A stretch of DNA of 64,000 bases from Phytopythium helicoides (lineage: Eukaryota; Oomycota; Peronosporomycetes; Pythiales; Pythiaceae): NCBI GenBank assembly GCA_024867545.1, contig JANFNE010000009.1, positions 372,001 through 436,000 on the forward strand, given 5' to 3'. A program made the translations under genes and the position numbers. Each line of letters opens with the position of its first letter. Position 1 is the first letter of the stretch. The notes below the pieces were generated by a model. The model did no database searches and had not been told where the DNA came from. It saw only the letters and a program-made list of their open reading frames with translations. Of this stretch, positions 22,601 through 34,100 are shown piece after piece.

Positions 22601-25600
22601 TACATCTATCACCGGTGGATTCTTCAGCAATGCTTCAGTAGCTGGGCGGTGGGAATAAATAGAGACGCGATGTTAAAAGCATGGCTGCGGCGATGGATGG
22701 AGAAAACAATTTTGCAAAAACAGGACTTGGCCTTTCGAGTGTGGAAGTCACATATTCTTCGTACACAGATGGAGGATGTACATGCGCTTCGACTGTTGTG
22801 CGATGAGCAGCTGGGCGAAGTTTCGCGGTATAGAGAAGAAGTTAATCTGCTCAGGGCTTCCGTGGCTTTATCGAATCAGCAGCTTGCAATATCACAAGCT
22901 TCGCGAACAGACACTAACCGTGAATTGGAAGTGATGAAGAGAAAGGTACAGTTGCACAGACACTTTGGAGAATGGAAAGTGTGGGCCCGCAATGCTGCAG
23001 AGCAGTTACGAGTTATTTGTATGGCTGCCAAGCTCAGGCGTCGTAGAAATTTGGCGATTATGTTTCGTCATTGGGAGGCTTTTGTGATTTACAGGCTCCG
23101 AGTGATCGAGAGCCGAGTCAAAAAATGCCAAATACGTATATTATTTCGTTGTTTTACCGTCTGGCGAGCGCGAACAGCAATCAAAAAGGATTTGAGATTG
23201 AAAATCTCCCTACGTAAGATCCAGAGATGCACTAGGATCAAGAAACAAGCACTTCGAATGTGGCGTGAGCATATTTGCTGGCTTCAAGCCGTTTCCGAAG
23301 GAGGAAAGATTCTGGATCGATCCCTTTGGACCAGCTTTCTTCGTTCAAGTTTACATCATTGGAGAAGACATGTTATAGAGCTAAGCAATTCTGCCCAAAT
23401 GGTAAAATCCAAACAAAGAAACCTAAATAAGTTCATTGATCAGGTTCGTACGCGTCGCTGTGCTCAAGTTTTCATGGAATGGAAAAGCCTATCGAAGATA
23501 ATGCGAAAGAGAAGAGATCAAGCATCTGCGCAATATCAATTCATATGCCTAAATTTGAAGCGGAAATTGTTCAGGTGTTGGGTAAAAGATGTAGCTCTTC
23601 AGTGTGATCGCCTCAAATTTCTACGGCGTTTATGTCGCATTCATATGGAGTACTTGTATCGAACTGTCCTCCGGAAGTGGGAACGTTTTGCCCATACCTG
23701 CACCATAGAAAAAATAAACTCGGAGAAAGCTGATGCAATTATCAACAAGAACCAGGCCATGTCGGAAATAGAGGCTTTGAAAGACAATGCAATACAGCTT
23801 AGAGTTAGTCTTTCGACCCAGCAACAACATTTGCAGGAAGCAGAGACCCGTCTATCAGAAGTATTATTGTTGTCAGCGTCCAACGCATCGAGCAACATAG
23901 CGGCATTCAAACAGTCAGCTGCACTCTGTCAAATTTTGCTGCATCATTTAACCGATCGTAAGGTTGGAAGAGCATTTCGAACCTGGAGGGAAAAGGTGGC
24001 ACGTATCGAACGAAAAAAGACAGGGGCAAACATTTTAGCGACTCGATGGAATCGGCTACGGCGTCAGCGGGGATTCAATGTATGGAGGACGAGAGTGGCC
24101 ATATTACATCAAATTGACATTTTACGAGATGAAAGGCACAAAAGACTCCTTCGAGCAAGCATTCAAGCATGGAGGCAGATTCCAAGCAAAAGGACCACGG
24201 CTATGTTATTTCTAGCTCGTAGACTTCTTCGATTCCTCGCTGGAACTCAGCGCCTTGGAAATACTTTTCGCTTTTGGAAGCTGGTGACACGTCTTCAGCA
24301 AACTGACGAGAATTTTTTGCATCTTCAAAGCGATATGCAGTTGTCTCAAAAACTTCTGCTAAAGACTCGACAACAGCTCTTGCTGTCCAAATGGTGCTGG
24401 GCGGCATATTCATATCGGTTGAGCCAGATGCGCTCATTTATTACAAGGTGCCGGACGATTTCTGCAGTTTCCCTAGCTTCCGAACATCAACGCGTTTTAA
24501 GAGACCTTTGTGACAAGCATACGAGTGAATTACAAGTTTGCCGTGAAAGGACTGCTCAAGAAATGCAGAGGACATTAGAAAGAGCTACTGAAGACGCGTG
24601 CGTCTGCGAGAGCATTGTGTCGGGACCTTCGATTCGAGCCATACAAGCATTTTTGCGCCGCGCATCCCAAGCGATGACGATCCACGATCTATTTGCAAGT
24701 GTTGGTGTTGTGGGACAGTTCATGCATGGCACCACTGGTAAGTTCTAGGACTGACCTGCATTTGATTTATTTATGAGCTCATCTCTTGTTCTCATGTGTT
24801 TGATGTCATTCCCGCAGCGATCTTGTTTTTTCTCGATCCCAGCAGCAACGAACTATGGACACAGCGTGAGCACAACCGTACTATTCAAGTACCCGTGTCC
24901 ATCGGTATAACTGGCTGTACACTGTCAAGTGGCACCATGATCGATGTTGACAACATTCTTCAGGACTCGCGTTTTCACCCTATGGTTGATCAGCTCGTTC
25001 TGGGAGAGATGAGAGGCGTTGATCTTTGCACCAACTCTATGATGGGCTCTAGAACAAGTCTACAAAGGAAGCAAAATTTGGACTCGAATGCCTGTTCAAT
25101 TGGGTTGATGTCGATGCCACTGCTATCAGGCGATGGTAAGATGTATGAGGGCCATCCAATCTACAGAAATCCATTCTGACTAACGCATTTACTATTTCAG
25201 GGGCTGTATATGGCGTATTGCAAGTTGCAGTTCCTGCGATCACCACAACCACAAAGGAGAACAAAGACAGCAAGATCCAAGCACAGCTCTTTGTACGCAT
25301 GTGCGCCACATCCAGTACGTTCTCGTTAATGGCTAATGCCGATGCCAGTGTTCATAACCGGGAGACGCCTTACTAAAATCCTATTTCTTGTAGTTGAACA
25401 GCTAATGGAGGAACTGCTGCGGAACAGCAGAGATCGGGTCCGCTCACGCATTCCAGACCGCTTTGCCAAGCTTTTCAAGGTGAGTTCGATTCTTTTGTGC
25501 GTTCGGTTTGACACCGACTTAGTGCTCTTCCGATTCACAGCAAAACAAGAACTGGCGCAAGTACTATGCGGCTATGGAACGCAAGTGTGTGGCCATACAG

Positions 25601-26158
25601 GATCAGCTGCGAACAATGACCGATCAACACCAGGCACTTGCCGATGAAAGCAGCGAAGCTCGTCGCAGCTTTTCAGCGCTGAAGGAGAAGCTTGAATTGT
25701 GCCGAGTAAATGAAAAAGAGTATGCCAAGCAAGTTGCGCTGTGGAAGAAGAAACTTCTCAAAATGAAGGCACTGTTGGACGAGAAGGAGGCGGTAATCGC
25801 ACTCAAGACTAGGGAGCTGCAATCCATTTCTAGCGATTTCAAGCAATTCAGGAGACAACAACGGACGAAAGAGTTGGATGCAATGCTTCGGTCGCCACAA
25901 GAAGTGGATGGCCAACGAAGAGAGCAATATATCAATCTGGACGGGGGCGAAGTCAGCGACATGGGCCAGCTCGCAATGCTGCGTGCCGACTTCATATCAG
26001 TCAAGAATCAGCTAGTACGCGCAGAATCGGACAACTTGTTTCTTGTACGAGCACTGGATATGGCAAGGCAAAACGATGGACAATTGCCAGCGGGAATTTC
26101 CCATGAGGTGAGCCGCATCGCTATCCGCGTTACTAACGAGACGAGGGAAGCCAGCTAG
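19667..26158 (+). CDS. Sfi1-type repeat protein with GAF domain and coiled coil
   Basis: Five exons, 19667-24737, 24818-25135, 25201-25314, 25394-25479 and 25541-26158, join in phase to 2,068 residues. After an N-terminal coiled coil, exon 1 carries about 30 spaced helices with the Sfi1 signature of hydrophobics followed by F/L-x-x-W, such as CFNSWKLGAR, CFRQWREYQI, MFRHWEAFVI and AFRTWREKVA. Sfi1 repeats bind centrin and build filaments at centrosomes and basal bodies. Exons 1-3 then form a GAF-like domain (RAIQAFLRRASQAMTIHDLF, ILFFLDPSSNELW, YGVLQVAVPA), a ligand-sensing fold. Exons 4-5 are a further coiled coil. The start is uncertain: 19667 is the first ATG, but the clear heptad pattern begins near the ATG at 19808. 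Exon 1 is AT-richer than the neighbours. Confidence 0.88.
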
Positions 26159-26241
26159 AACACTACCTATGAAGTCGACGTGGTCGGGTCAAAAAGACGG
26201 TTTGCATAGTAATGCAGTTCTCTCTATCGTAGTCTGTTCAT

Positions 26242-28071
26242 CTACTCCAAGGAGAGATCCACTTCTTCCTGGTTCACTGCACGGCGGAAGCGGTCCTTGA
26301 GGATATCCGTCAGCAGCAGGTGGCTTCCCAGAGGCTCAGTGACGCGCACACTAACTCCAGGGTGACGAAGCTTGACCGCGTTCGTGATCTCTTCGATGTC
26401 TCCACTCTCGCCAGCATGACGACCTCCGGAGAAAAAGAGCTTGGCAACAACCACAGTGCCGGATGTGATGTCGTAATGGTCCAGCGCATGCTCCAGAAGC
26501 GGGTCATTGAAGTCAAACTCAGCACCTTCGCGGCGCTCCATGCATGCCGTTAGCACCCGAAGCACGCTCTTGTTGTCTTTGAGAATCGCACGCAACTGAT
26601 CCGCGACAACCTCGCGTGCCTCATGCACTTCGAAGCTAGGCGTCCCGTGGTCCAGCACGATGACTGTGATCTCCTCCGAGTCAGAAACTCCCTCAAGTTG
26701 CTCGCGAATGCGGTCATGGAGGATCTGAGCTACACGGTTGTCTTCGGGAGTCGACTTGTCAACGACACAATCACCCACACGCAGCTTCAGAGTTGACCCC
26801 ACGCTGTGTTCAAATTGCTGCCAGCACTTGGTCGCAACCTGAGGCAGAAACTCTGTCAACGTCGCGCTCTTGCCGAAGAAGAGCGGTAGAACAATCACTT
26901 CGGTGTTCGACGGCGAGTATTGCTTGAGATACTCGGACAGCACCATTTCAAAAGTCTTCGCAGGAATACCATTCAGCTGCGTAGCCTCCACGCGGTTCGA
27001 GAATCGGAAGCTGCAGGGAACGACCGGGCGGCGGAGGGCACGGCTCAGGCGGAAACTGATCTGGCGGAGGTCCAGGTACGGCTCCGCACGCAGAGATCCG
27101 ATGTTGGCAACGACGACGAGCTGCTCCGGGTGCTGATCGAGCTCAGCTGCCTCGGCTCCTGCCTCCTCTTCGATAACTTGGGCAAGGAGACCCTCGCGGT
27201 ATGTGGGGTATTTGAGCTGCACGCCAAGCTCGTTGCGAATACGCGCGTTGCTGCAGACCTTGCTCTCGGCGTAGAAGGACTTGGCCATGGCACTCATCGT
27301 AGCCTCCGCCTCCTCCCACGAGATGCTGGGCGGCACGGGCAGTCCCAGCAGCTCGCACGCGTACGCCGTCACGTCCTCCGCCGGCGCGGGCTCGTCGTCA
27401 CACACATTGTAGATGGCTCCAGGGTTGGGCTTGGCCGCCGAGGCCAGCAGGATCTCGACGATGTCGTCGACGTGGATGCGGTTGAACACCCTTCCTGGGA
27501 TGTGGATCCGCGTAGCAGATCCGCTGCGCACCTTGGTGACGGTGCCTCGCCCAGGTCCGTAGATACCAGCGATACGGAAAACGTGAACAGGGACGCCCGG
27601 GAGCTCGAGCCAGAGCTGCTCGGCCCTGATCCTGAGCTGGGACCTGCGCACCGAGGAGCCCACGGGCGCGCTCTCGTCCACCACCTGCCCGTTGGTCTCG
27701 CCGTACACGCCGATGGTCGAGAGGTACGCGACCCACTGGAGCGCTCCTGCACGCGCCAGAATCCTGTCCCTGAACGCCACCAGCACCGGGTCCGCGGTCT
27801 CATCCGTCCTGCCCGTGGGCACCGAGATCAGCAGGTGCGTAGCGTCCGCGAGCGCCGCGTCCAGAGCCTCGTCGTGGGTCTCTCCGTCGAACACGAACAC
27901 GTTATCGGCCGAGAAGACGGTCGGGTGCGCGGCCGTGAGCTGCGCCACCGACTCGCGGGAGCGCACGGAGCCGGAGACGGAGAAGCCCGCGCGCCTGTGG
28001 AAGGCCAGCGCCGCGCGCGTGGCCGAGTAGCCGAGCCCGAAGACGAAGAGCTTGCAGGGGGCGGCTGTCAT
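26242..28071 (-). CDS. YeeZ-like epimerase fused to CbiX-like chelatase domains
   Basis: One exon, 609 residues, start MTAAPCKLFVFGLGYSA at 28071. Residues 1 to about 310 form an extended SDR/NAD-epimerase like bacterial YeeZ: Rossmann motif FGLGYSA, active-site-like STIGVYGE, GIYGPGRG, then FNRIHVDDIV. The remaining half has two lobes like CbiX/SirB chelatases, which insert metal into sirohydrochlorin-type tetrapyrroles. The second lobe keeps LDHGTPSFEVHEAR (about residue 471) and FFSGGRHAGESGDI (about 548) with candidate metal-binding His; the first lobe (VVVANIGSLR) lacks the usual His. A longer open frame reaches 28395, but its start is unlike the rest. The role of the fusion is unknown; tetrapyrrole or cobalt handling is inferred from the CbiX half. 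Convergent with the Sfi1-GAF gene, 83 bp apart. Confidence 0.85.
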   Translation of the reverse strand: MTAAPCKLFVFGLGYSATRAALAFHRRAGFSVSGSVRSRESVAQLTAAHPTVFSADNVFVFDGETHDEALDAALADATHLLISVPTGRTDETADPVLVAFRDRILARAGALQWVAYLSTIGVYGETNGQVVDESAPVGSSVRRSQLRIRAEQLWLELPGVPVHVFRIAGIYGPGRGTVTKVRSGSATRIHIPGRVFNRIHVDDIVEILLASAAKPNPGAIYNVCDDEPAPAEDVTAYACELLGLPVPPSISWEEAEATMSAMAKSFYAESKVCSNARIRNELGVQLKYPTYREGLLAQVIEEEAGAEAAELDQHPEQLVVVANIGSLRAEPYLDLRQISFRLSRALRRPVVPCSFRFSNRVEATQLNGIPAKTFEMVLSEYLKQYSPSNTEVIVLPLFFGKSATLTEFLPQVATKCWQQFEHSVGSTLKLRVGDCVVDKSTPEDNRVAQILHDRIREQLEGVSDSEEITVIVLDHGTPSFEVHEAREVVADQLRAILKDNKSVLRVLTACMERREGAEFDFNDPLLEHALDHYDITSGTVVVAKLFFSGGRHAGESGDIEEITNAVKLRHPGVSVRVTEPLGSHLLLTDILKDRFRRAVNQEEVDLSLE

Positions 28072-29777
28072 GCTGCTTCGGAGGTGTTCGTCTGGATAAT
28101 GAGGAAGGAGCGGCCACCGACGAGGAACCGGTACCATACCGAGGGTGGTCACTTCAACATGGCTGTCAAGTGCGATGGGATGGCGAGTGGGTCTTTCGGG
28201 ATTCCAACGCAAAAGCACTCTAGGAGCTCCAAGGCGGGCTGGATCATGGAAACTCGAATGATCATGAACGTGAGCACTCGCATGAGCACTCGCACGGACC
28301 CCAGGACCAACGTTGGGAAGCTCGTTTCGGTGATTGGTTTGTCTGCGTTGGCGATGGAGAGGAGAAAAGTGTTTGGCGACAGCTGAAATGCACACGCTCG
28401 GTATGAAGAGAGGGAGGGGACTCGAAGTTTGAACGATAGCAAAGACACGGTTGGCTTGCTGCTGACGATGGGCCAGTGTGACGATGGGCCGGTGTTACGA
28501 AAATCTACTCCACTCTGTTCTTGTTGTCACCATGTGGAATATCTCAAAGAAGCGCTCGAAAGACCGCTTCAGGACTGATCCATTGGGACCACGCAAACGG
28601 CCGGTTCTTGATGTCAGACACCAGCATCTGTGCGTGGAATGGGAAAAATTCCAAGTTGCTTTGAATCCTATACTTTCAACCGTTTTCATTCTTGCGGACT
28701 AAGTCGAATACTAGCTGCTACTTACGAGCGCCATGACCAGTGCATGAGATCGAAGCTGAGGTAAGGCGGGAATGGTGCTATAGTGTGCTTCGTCCTGCCC
28801 CATGTATCACCTCAGGTATGCTGCGGAAGAATTATGCGCTCGTACCTGCTTGGTGTCATTTTTACTCGCACTGTGGTGGGTATGATGAGCAGTGGTTATC
28901 GCCCACAGAAGCTCTCTTGTGGTGAAATCAATTCGAATCAGCTCGCTCTATCTACAGTGTTTGCACCAAGCATCGATTTCAGCAGTCGACGTCAGCGCCG
29001 GATACGCTCGAAGACTCGGCATTCAGATCTGGCCCGTCGCCATACTGCATCGATTGGGCGCTGCCTCACAGACCTTGTGCCTACTACTCGCTATATGTGA
29101 CTCCAGTTATCAATGCGTTGCTGCCAAAGAGACTCTCAACGCGCATCTCTTGAACATTGTTTGCTGTTGTGGGATTGAGAATCTCACCCTTGACATGGCG
29201 GTTCTTCAAGGGATTTTGATGACGTCGCTCGCATGAGCAAGCTATGTATTCATAGCGCCATCACTGAAGACAGACTACTTGGAGATACTTGACATTCGAG
29301 CCGACCAGTGCGCCTTCGATGCGACCAAGCGCGCGTCACACCGAATTCAAACACGTGGGTGCTCCGAAAGCGGCTGGGCCCCAGCCTGGGGATAGTCGGT
29401 TTTCTAATATATTTAAATCAGTAGAAATTGCATATTGAATCAACATGTATTCATATAGATTATATTGCTGTTCAACTAGTCGGCGCGACTGGCGATGACG
29501 GAGTGAGCTGTTCAACCTCTACAGTAAGGCGCAATCACACCAAAGTATCATTTCATCGCGATGTGCTGTTCGAGTGCTTGAATCGCCGAGCCTCGAGTCT
29601 ATCTTGGCACCGCATGGCTCTTGTCGCCGAGCTGATGAGCGCCGTAAAGGCTTGCTCGAGGTCATCAGTAGGAGCTCGACGGGCACGGGCAACTAGCGGT
29701 TAGTTTCCGATCGCAGGAAGACACTCCTTAATCTGCCAGCTCCACTCCAGTGCCAAGTATTCAACGGGACAATCGCC
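28072..29777. other. Gene-poor spacer
   Basis: About 1.7 kb with only short open frames (all under 115 codons), of mixed composition and without recognisable domains. An AT-rich patch lies at about 29395-29470. It separates two genes that diverge from each other, so both promoters should lie here. No repeat, RNA gene or mobile element was identified. Confidence 0.6.
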
Positions 29778-30953
29778 ATGCGTGTGCTTCAGCTACTGGC
29801 TCTCGGTGCAGCCTGCGTGCTCGCGGGTGCTGACGCTGCCAGTTGCACGCCGAAGAAGACGACAGCACCAGTCGCAACGACTTCTGCTCCTGTTGAGACT
29901 ACGGCTGCTCCTGTTGAGACCACGGCTGCTCCTGTTGCGACGTCGGCTACTCCGGAGGCGTTCCCTACGGTCACGCCCGCTGCGCCTGCTGCGTCGACCG
30001 ATGACGAGTACGCTGATGCCAGCGACGCCAACGAAGCCGATGACGAGGAAGCGGAGGGAGAAGCGGACGATGTTGAGAATGAGGCGGACTCAGGGAGCAG
30101 CGCTTCGTCGGCTGACACTTCGAGCTCGAGCACGACAACCTCGTCTTCGACCACAACTGCCGAGCACGCGACGTTCGGCACCGTCACGTCGGCAAACGGC
30201 GAGTGCGTGGTGGGCAACCCGGCCGAGTACATCAGCACCGAGTACGTCGACTGGGTGTGGGAGAAGCGCATGTCGACGTACGTGCCGCAGTTCAACAACT
30301 TTATCAGCGACCAGCTGCACAACAACAACGGCTCGTTGAGCTACTGCATCCGCTGGGACAGCACCGAGTCGCTGTCGAAGGACGTTGCCTCCAAGTTCGA
30401 GGCCATGCTCAACCGCCAGTTCAAGGCTTGGAACGAGTGGCTCATCGGCTACGACTGCTGGCCTTTCGAGCAGATTGACGTCACCGTCGTGGGCTTCGCT
30501 GTGCGTGACAAGTCTCTGCTCGACTGGTCTGACGACTCGCTCGGCAAGATCTACGAGGGTGTCGTGGATGCCGATGGAGTCCCGCAGTGCCCTGACGCAT
30601 GCTACAAGCACCTCGGACAGGTCGCGAGTGCCGACACCAGTGCATGCGAAGGCAAGCCGTTCGACATGTCGTTGTGGCCCACGCTCGGTATGGGCGGTGG
30701 TGCCGGTGGTGACTGGGGTCAGCGTGTCGACGCAGAGAACATGTTGGCCACTCTCGACAACGACCAGTTGCAGATCGTCGCCCACGAGATCGGCCACGGC
30801 TTTGGTCTTCCCGACTTCTACGAGACGACGGACAAGCCGGCTTCCGACTTCCCTGCTTGTATCATGGAGGCTGGTGCATCCGCCACCATCACGCCTGGTG
30901 ATGGCTGGATGCTGCGCCGCGTGTACGAGCACATCAAGTCTCGCTACGATTGA
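29778..30953 (+). CDS. Secreted zinc metallopeptidase
   Basis: A single-exon 391-residue protein. Residues 1-20 (MRVLQLLALGAACVLAGADA) are a signal peptide. Residues 25-130 are a Thr/Pro/Ala then Asp/Glu/Ser low-complexity stalk with TTAPVE-type repeats, likely O-glycosylated. The rest is a globular domain with several Cys and the motif HEIGHGFGLPDFY near residue 338, matching HExxHxxGxxD zinc binding with a catalytic Glu, as in metzincin-like peptidases. A downstream Met (ACIMEAG) could supply the Met-turn. Such enzymes occur as secreted neutral metallopeptidases in fungi and oomycetes. The substrate is unknown; action outside the cell is inferred. Its stop is 167 bp from the convergent repeat-family gene. 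Confidence 0.88.
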   Translation: MRVLQLLALGAACVLAGADAASCTPKKTTAPVATTSAPVETTAAPVETTAAPVATSATPEAFPTVTPAAPAASTDDEYADASDANEADDEEAEGEADDVENEADSGSSASSADTSSSSTTTSSSTTTAEHATFGTVTSANGECVVGNPAEYISTEYVDWVWEKRMSTYVPQFNNFISDQLHNNNGSLSYCIRWDSTESLSKDVASKFEAMLNRQFKAWNEWLIGYDCWPFEQIDVTVVGFAVRDKSLLDWSDDSLGKIYEGVVDADGVPQCPDACYKHLGQVASADTSACEGKPFDMSLWPTLGMGGGAGGDWGQRVDAENMLATLDNDQLQIVAHEIGHGFGLPDFYETTDKPASDFPACIMEAGASATITPGDGWMLRRVYEHIKSRYD

Positions 30954-31120
30954 GTAGAGCTCAACCACTAGATGTTTGGTGTTGTAAAAAGAGTCAACTG
31001 AGGAAGTAAGCGATTTGTTTTCATAGCTCATGCATTGATGCGGACGAAACGAGTAGCCGCAAAGACGAGTGGATAGATGCACACGCATACACACGTGATG
31101 CCTCACAAGCCAAACTGCGC

Positions 31121-34100
31121 CTAGGCAGCCCAGCACACGTGCTGCACCCAGTCGATGGCGTTCTCGAAGTGAGGAGCCTGCTCGTACACGCCGTACCAGC
31201 CGAATTTGTTAGCGGCCTGCTCAATGCAGTCGTCGAGCCCCTGGATCTTGGTAGCGATCGAGTCACTCTCGAGCTCTGCCTGGACCGCAGAGTCCTTGAA
31301 TCCGTGCAGCTTGTCCGCGTAAAAGTCCGCGAGCTGCTGCTTGAACTGGTCCTTGGTCATGTACTCCGGGACATCGACTGGCGCCTTGGTCACCTCAACA
31401 CTAATGAAGCCGCCGTTGTCATCAGGGATCTGAAGAATCTGGCCACCATCGTCAGTCGGTGTCTCGTCGACCAGGATCGTCTTAATACCGTCATCAGTCT
31501 GGATCTGAACAACATCTTGCCCACCGATAGGGGGGACATCTGGGATGATGATGATCGTGCCGCTACCTTCGCCAGACGGAACCTGGACAATCGCTGGGGC
31601 GTCTGTTGTCTGCTCCGTAGCACTAGGCGCATCTGTCACGTGGATCGAAGTGAAGCCTCCATTGTCATCAGGAATCTGCAGAATGTTCCCGTTGTCGGTT
31701 GGAATTGCGGTCACAAGCTCCGAGACAAACTCGCCATCATCCTTTTGAACCTCGATGACTACGTTTCCGTCAACAGCTGGAGCCGCCGGGATGATCACCG
31801 CTACATCGCCGCCATCAGTTGTTGGAACAGTGAGAATTGTGTCATCAGGAATGGCGTCGGCGATATCCGAGTCAAGCGTAGTTCCTCCAATGTCTTGGAT
31901 CACATCGTCGACATCAGTGCCACGAAGAGATGGTGTGGAGCTAGACGATGAGCCAGTCGTCGTCGTGTCCGGAGCAGAGGTCACCTCTACCGTCGTGACG
32001 CCACCACTGCCATCCGGGATTTGGATAAACTCGCCACCATCCGCTGTCTCGATGACATCGACCGTGATGGGAACGAACTGGCCGTTCGAGTCTTGGACCT
32101 CAACGACGTCCTTGCCGTCAACAGCAGGCACATCCGGAATGATCACCGGCACAACATCGCCACCACCCGTCGCCACGGTCATGACTTGGCCGCTATCTCC
32201 CTTAGAGCCTGACGACTCGCCATTCATGACTGTGACAGAAATAACACCACCGTCTGGGCTCGGGATCTGAAGGATCTCGCTGCCGTCCTTGGTAATGATA
32301 ACATCGGCGACGTTCGGCACGTACTGACCATCTTCGTTGGCGATACCGATGATCTCCTTGTCCTTGATCTCAAAGACGTCATCGGTCGTGGTTGCCGTCG
32401 TGTCAGAAACGGTCGGGGTCGCGGTAACCTTGACAGGGGTCACACCACCCTCACCGTCTGGGATCTGGAGAATTTGTCCGCCGTCCTCGGTCTCAATGAC
32501 ATCGACCGTCACTGGCACAAACTCTCCCTCCGAGTTCTGGATCTCCACAACATCCTGTCCATCCACGGCTGGAACATCGGGGATAATCACAGGCACGACA
32601 TCACCGTCGTCGGTGGTGACAGAAACCACCGGGTTCGTGTCCGTCGTAGACACATCTGGCTCCGGCGTCACCTCGACAGGCGTTACACCGCCGGCTCCGT
32701 CGGGGATCATCATGATCTCACCGCCGTCCTGGGTCTCAATGACATCAACCGTGACCGGGACATAATCGCCATCCGCGTTCTTGATCTCAACAACGTCCTG
32801 TCCGTTCTCAGCAGGAACGTCGGGGATGATCACTGGGACCTCGACTCCATCGGCAGTCGTGACGGAGATTGTCTGCGTAGAGTCATCAGTCGTCGTCGTA
32901 TCGACCGAGCTATCGGTGACTTGGACCGGAGTTACGCCACCCTCTCCATCCGGAATCAACAGAACCTCGTTTCCATCACCAGTATCAATGGCGTCCACAG
33001 TGATTGTCTCGTATCCGTCAGCAGTCGGGATCTGAACAACATCCTTGCCATCCTCAGCCGGCACATCCGGTACAACAATAGAGATTTCACCGCCATCATC
33101 CGTCGCAACCTGAACAACCGTGTCAGCATTGTCATCGGTCGTTGCGTCAATCGGAGCCGAGGTGACCTGAACAGAAGTGAAGCCACCATCGCCATCCGGA
33201 ATCTGGAGAATGGCGCCGCCGTCACTGGTCGGGATTTCGGAGACAACAATAGGCTGGTAGCCGTCGTCCGTCGGGATCTCAACGACTCCTTGACCATCAA
33301 CAACGGGAGCATCCGGGACAATGACATTCATCTGTTCGCCATCCGAAGTCGTCACTTGCACAACAGTCTCCGTGGAATCCGGGCTTGCCAGATTATCGTC
33401 CTCGTATCCACCGAGAGACTCGATGATATCGTCAACATCGGTATCCTCAGTGGTGCTTGTGGTACCTGCGGACGCCGATCCCGATGGTACCTCGACGGTC
33501 GTCACGCCACCTTCACCATCCGGAATCTGAAGGATCTGGTCACCTGTTGACGTCGTAATGACGTCGGCGGTCACGGAGATGAAGTCGCCATCGGAATTCG
33601 GGACTTGGACAATGGCAGTGTCGGCGCCATACGGGATCTCCGGCACAACGATGGGGACAGTCTCCCCACTGTCGGTTGTGACCGTCAACACTTGGGTGTT
33701 ATCCTCGGTAGACGTTGAACTGCCGGACGCCGATCCCGATGGTATCTCGACGGTCGTCACACCACCTTCACCATCCGGAATCTGAAGGATCTGGTCACCA
33801 GTCGATGTCGTGACAATATCAGCAATCACAGAAACAAAGTCGCCATCGGAATTCGGGACTTGGACAATGGTCTGGTCGGCTCCATCGGGGATCGGAGGCA
33901 CAACGATGGGGACACTCTCGCCGCTATCGGTCGTAACAGACAACACTTGAGTGCTGTCGGTGGGCTTTGAGCCGCTCGCGGACGCTGATCCCGATGGTAC
34001 CTCGACGGTCGTCACGCCACCTTCACCATCCGGAATCTGCAGGATCTGGTCACCATTCGACGTCGTAACGACATCAGCGGTCACAGAAACAAAGTCGCCA

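Noticed and set aside
28072..28395. Upstream extension of the YeeZ-CbiX frame
   Set aside because: It lacks any presequence-like or domain character, while the frame from 28071 begins directly with a Rossmann strand.
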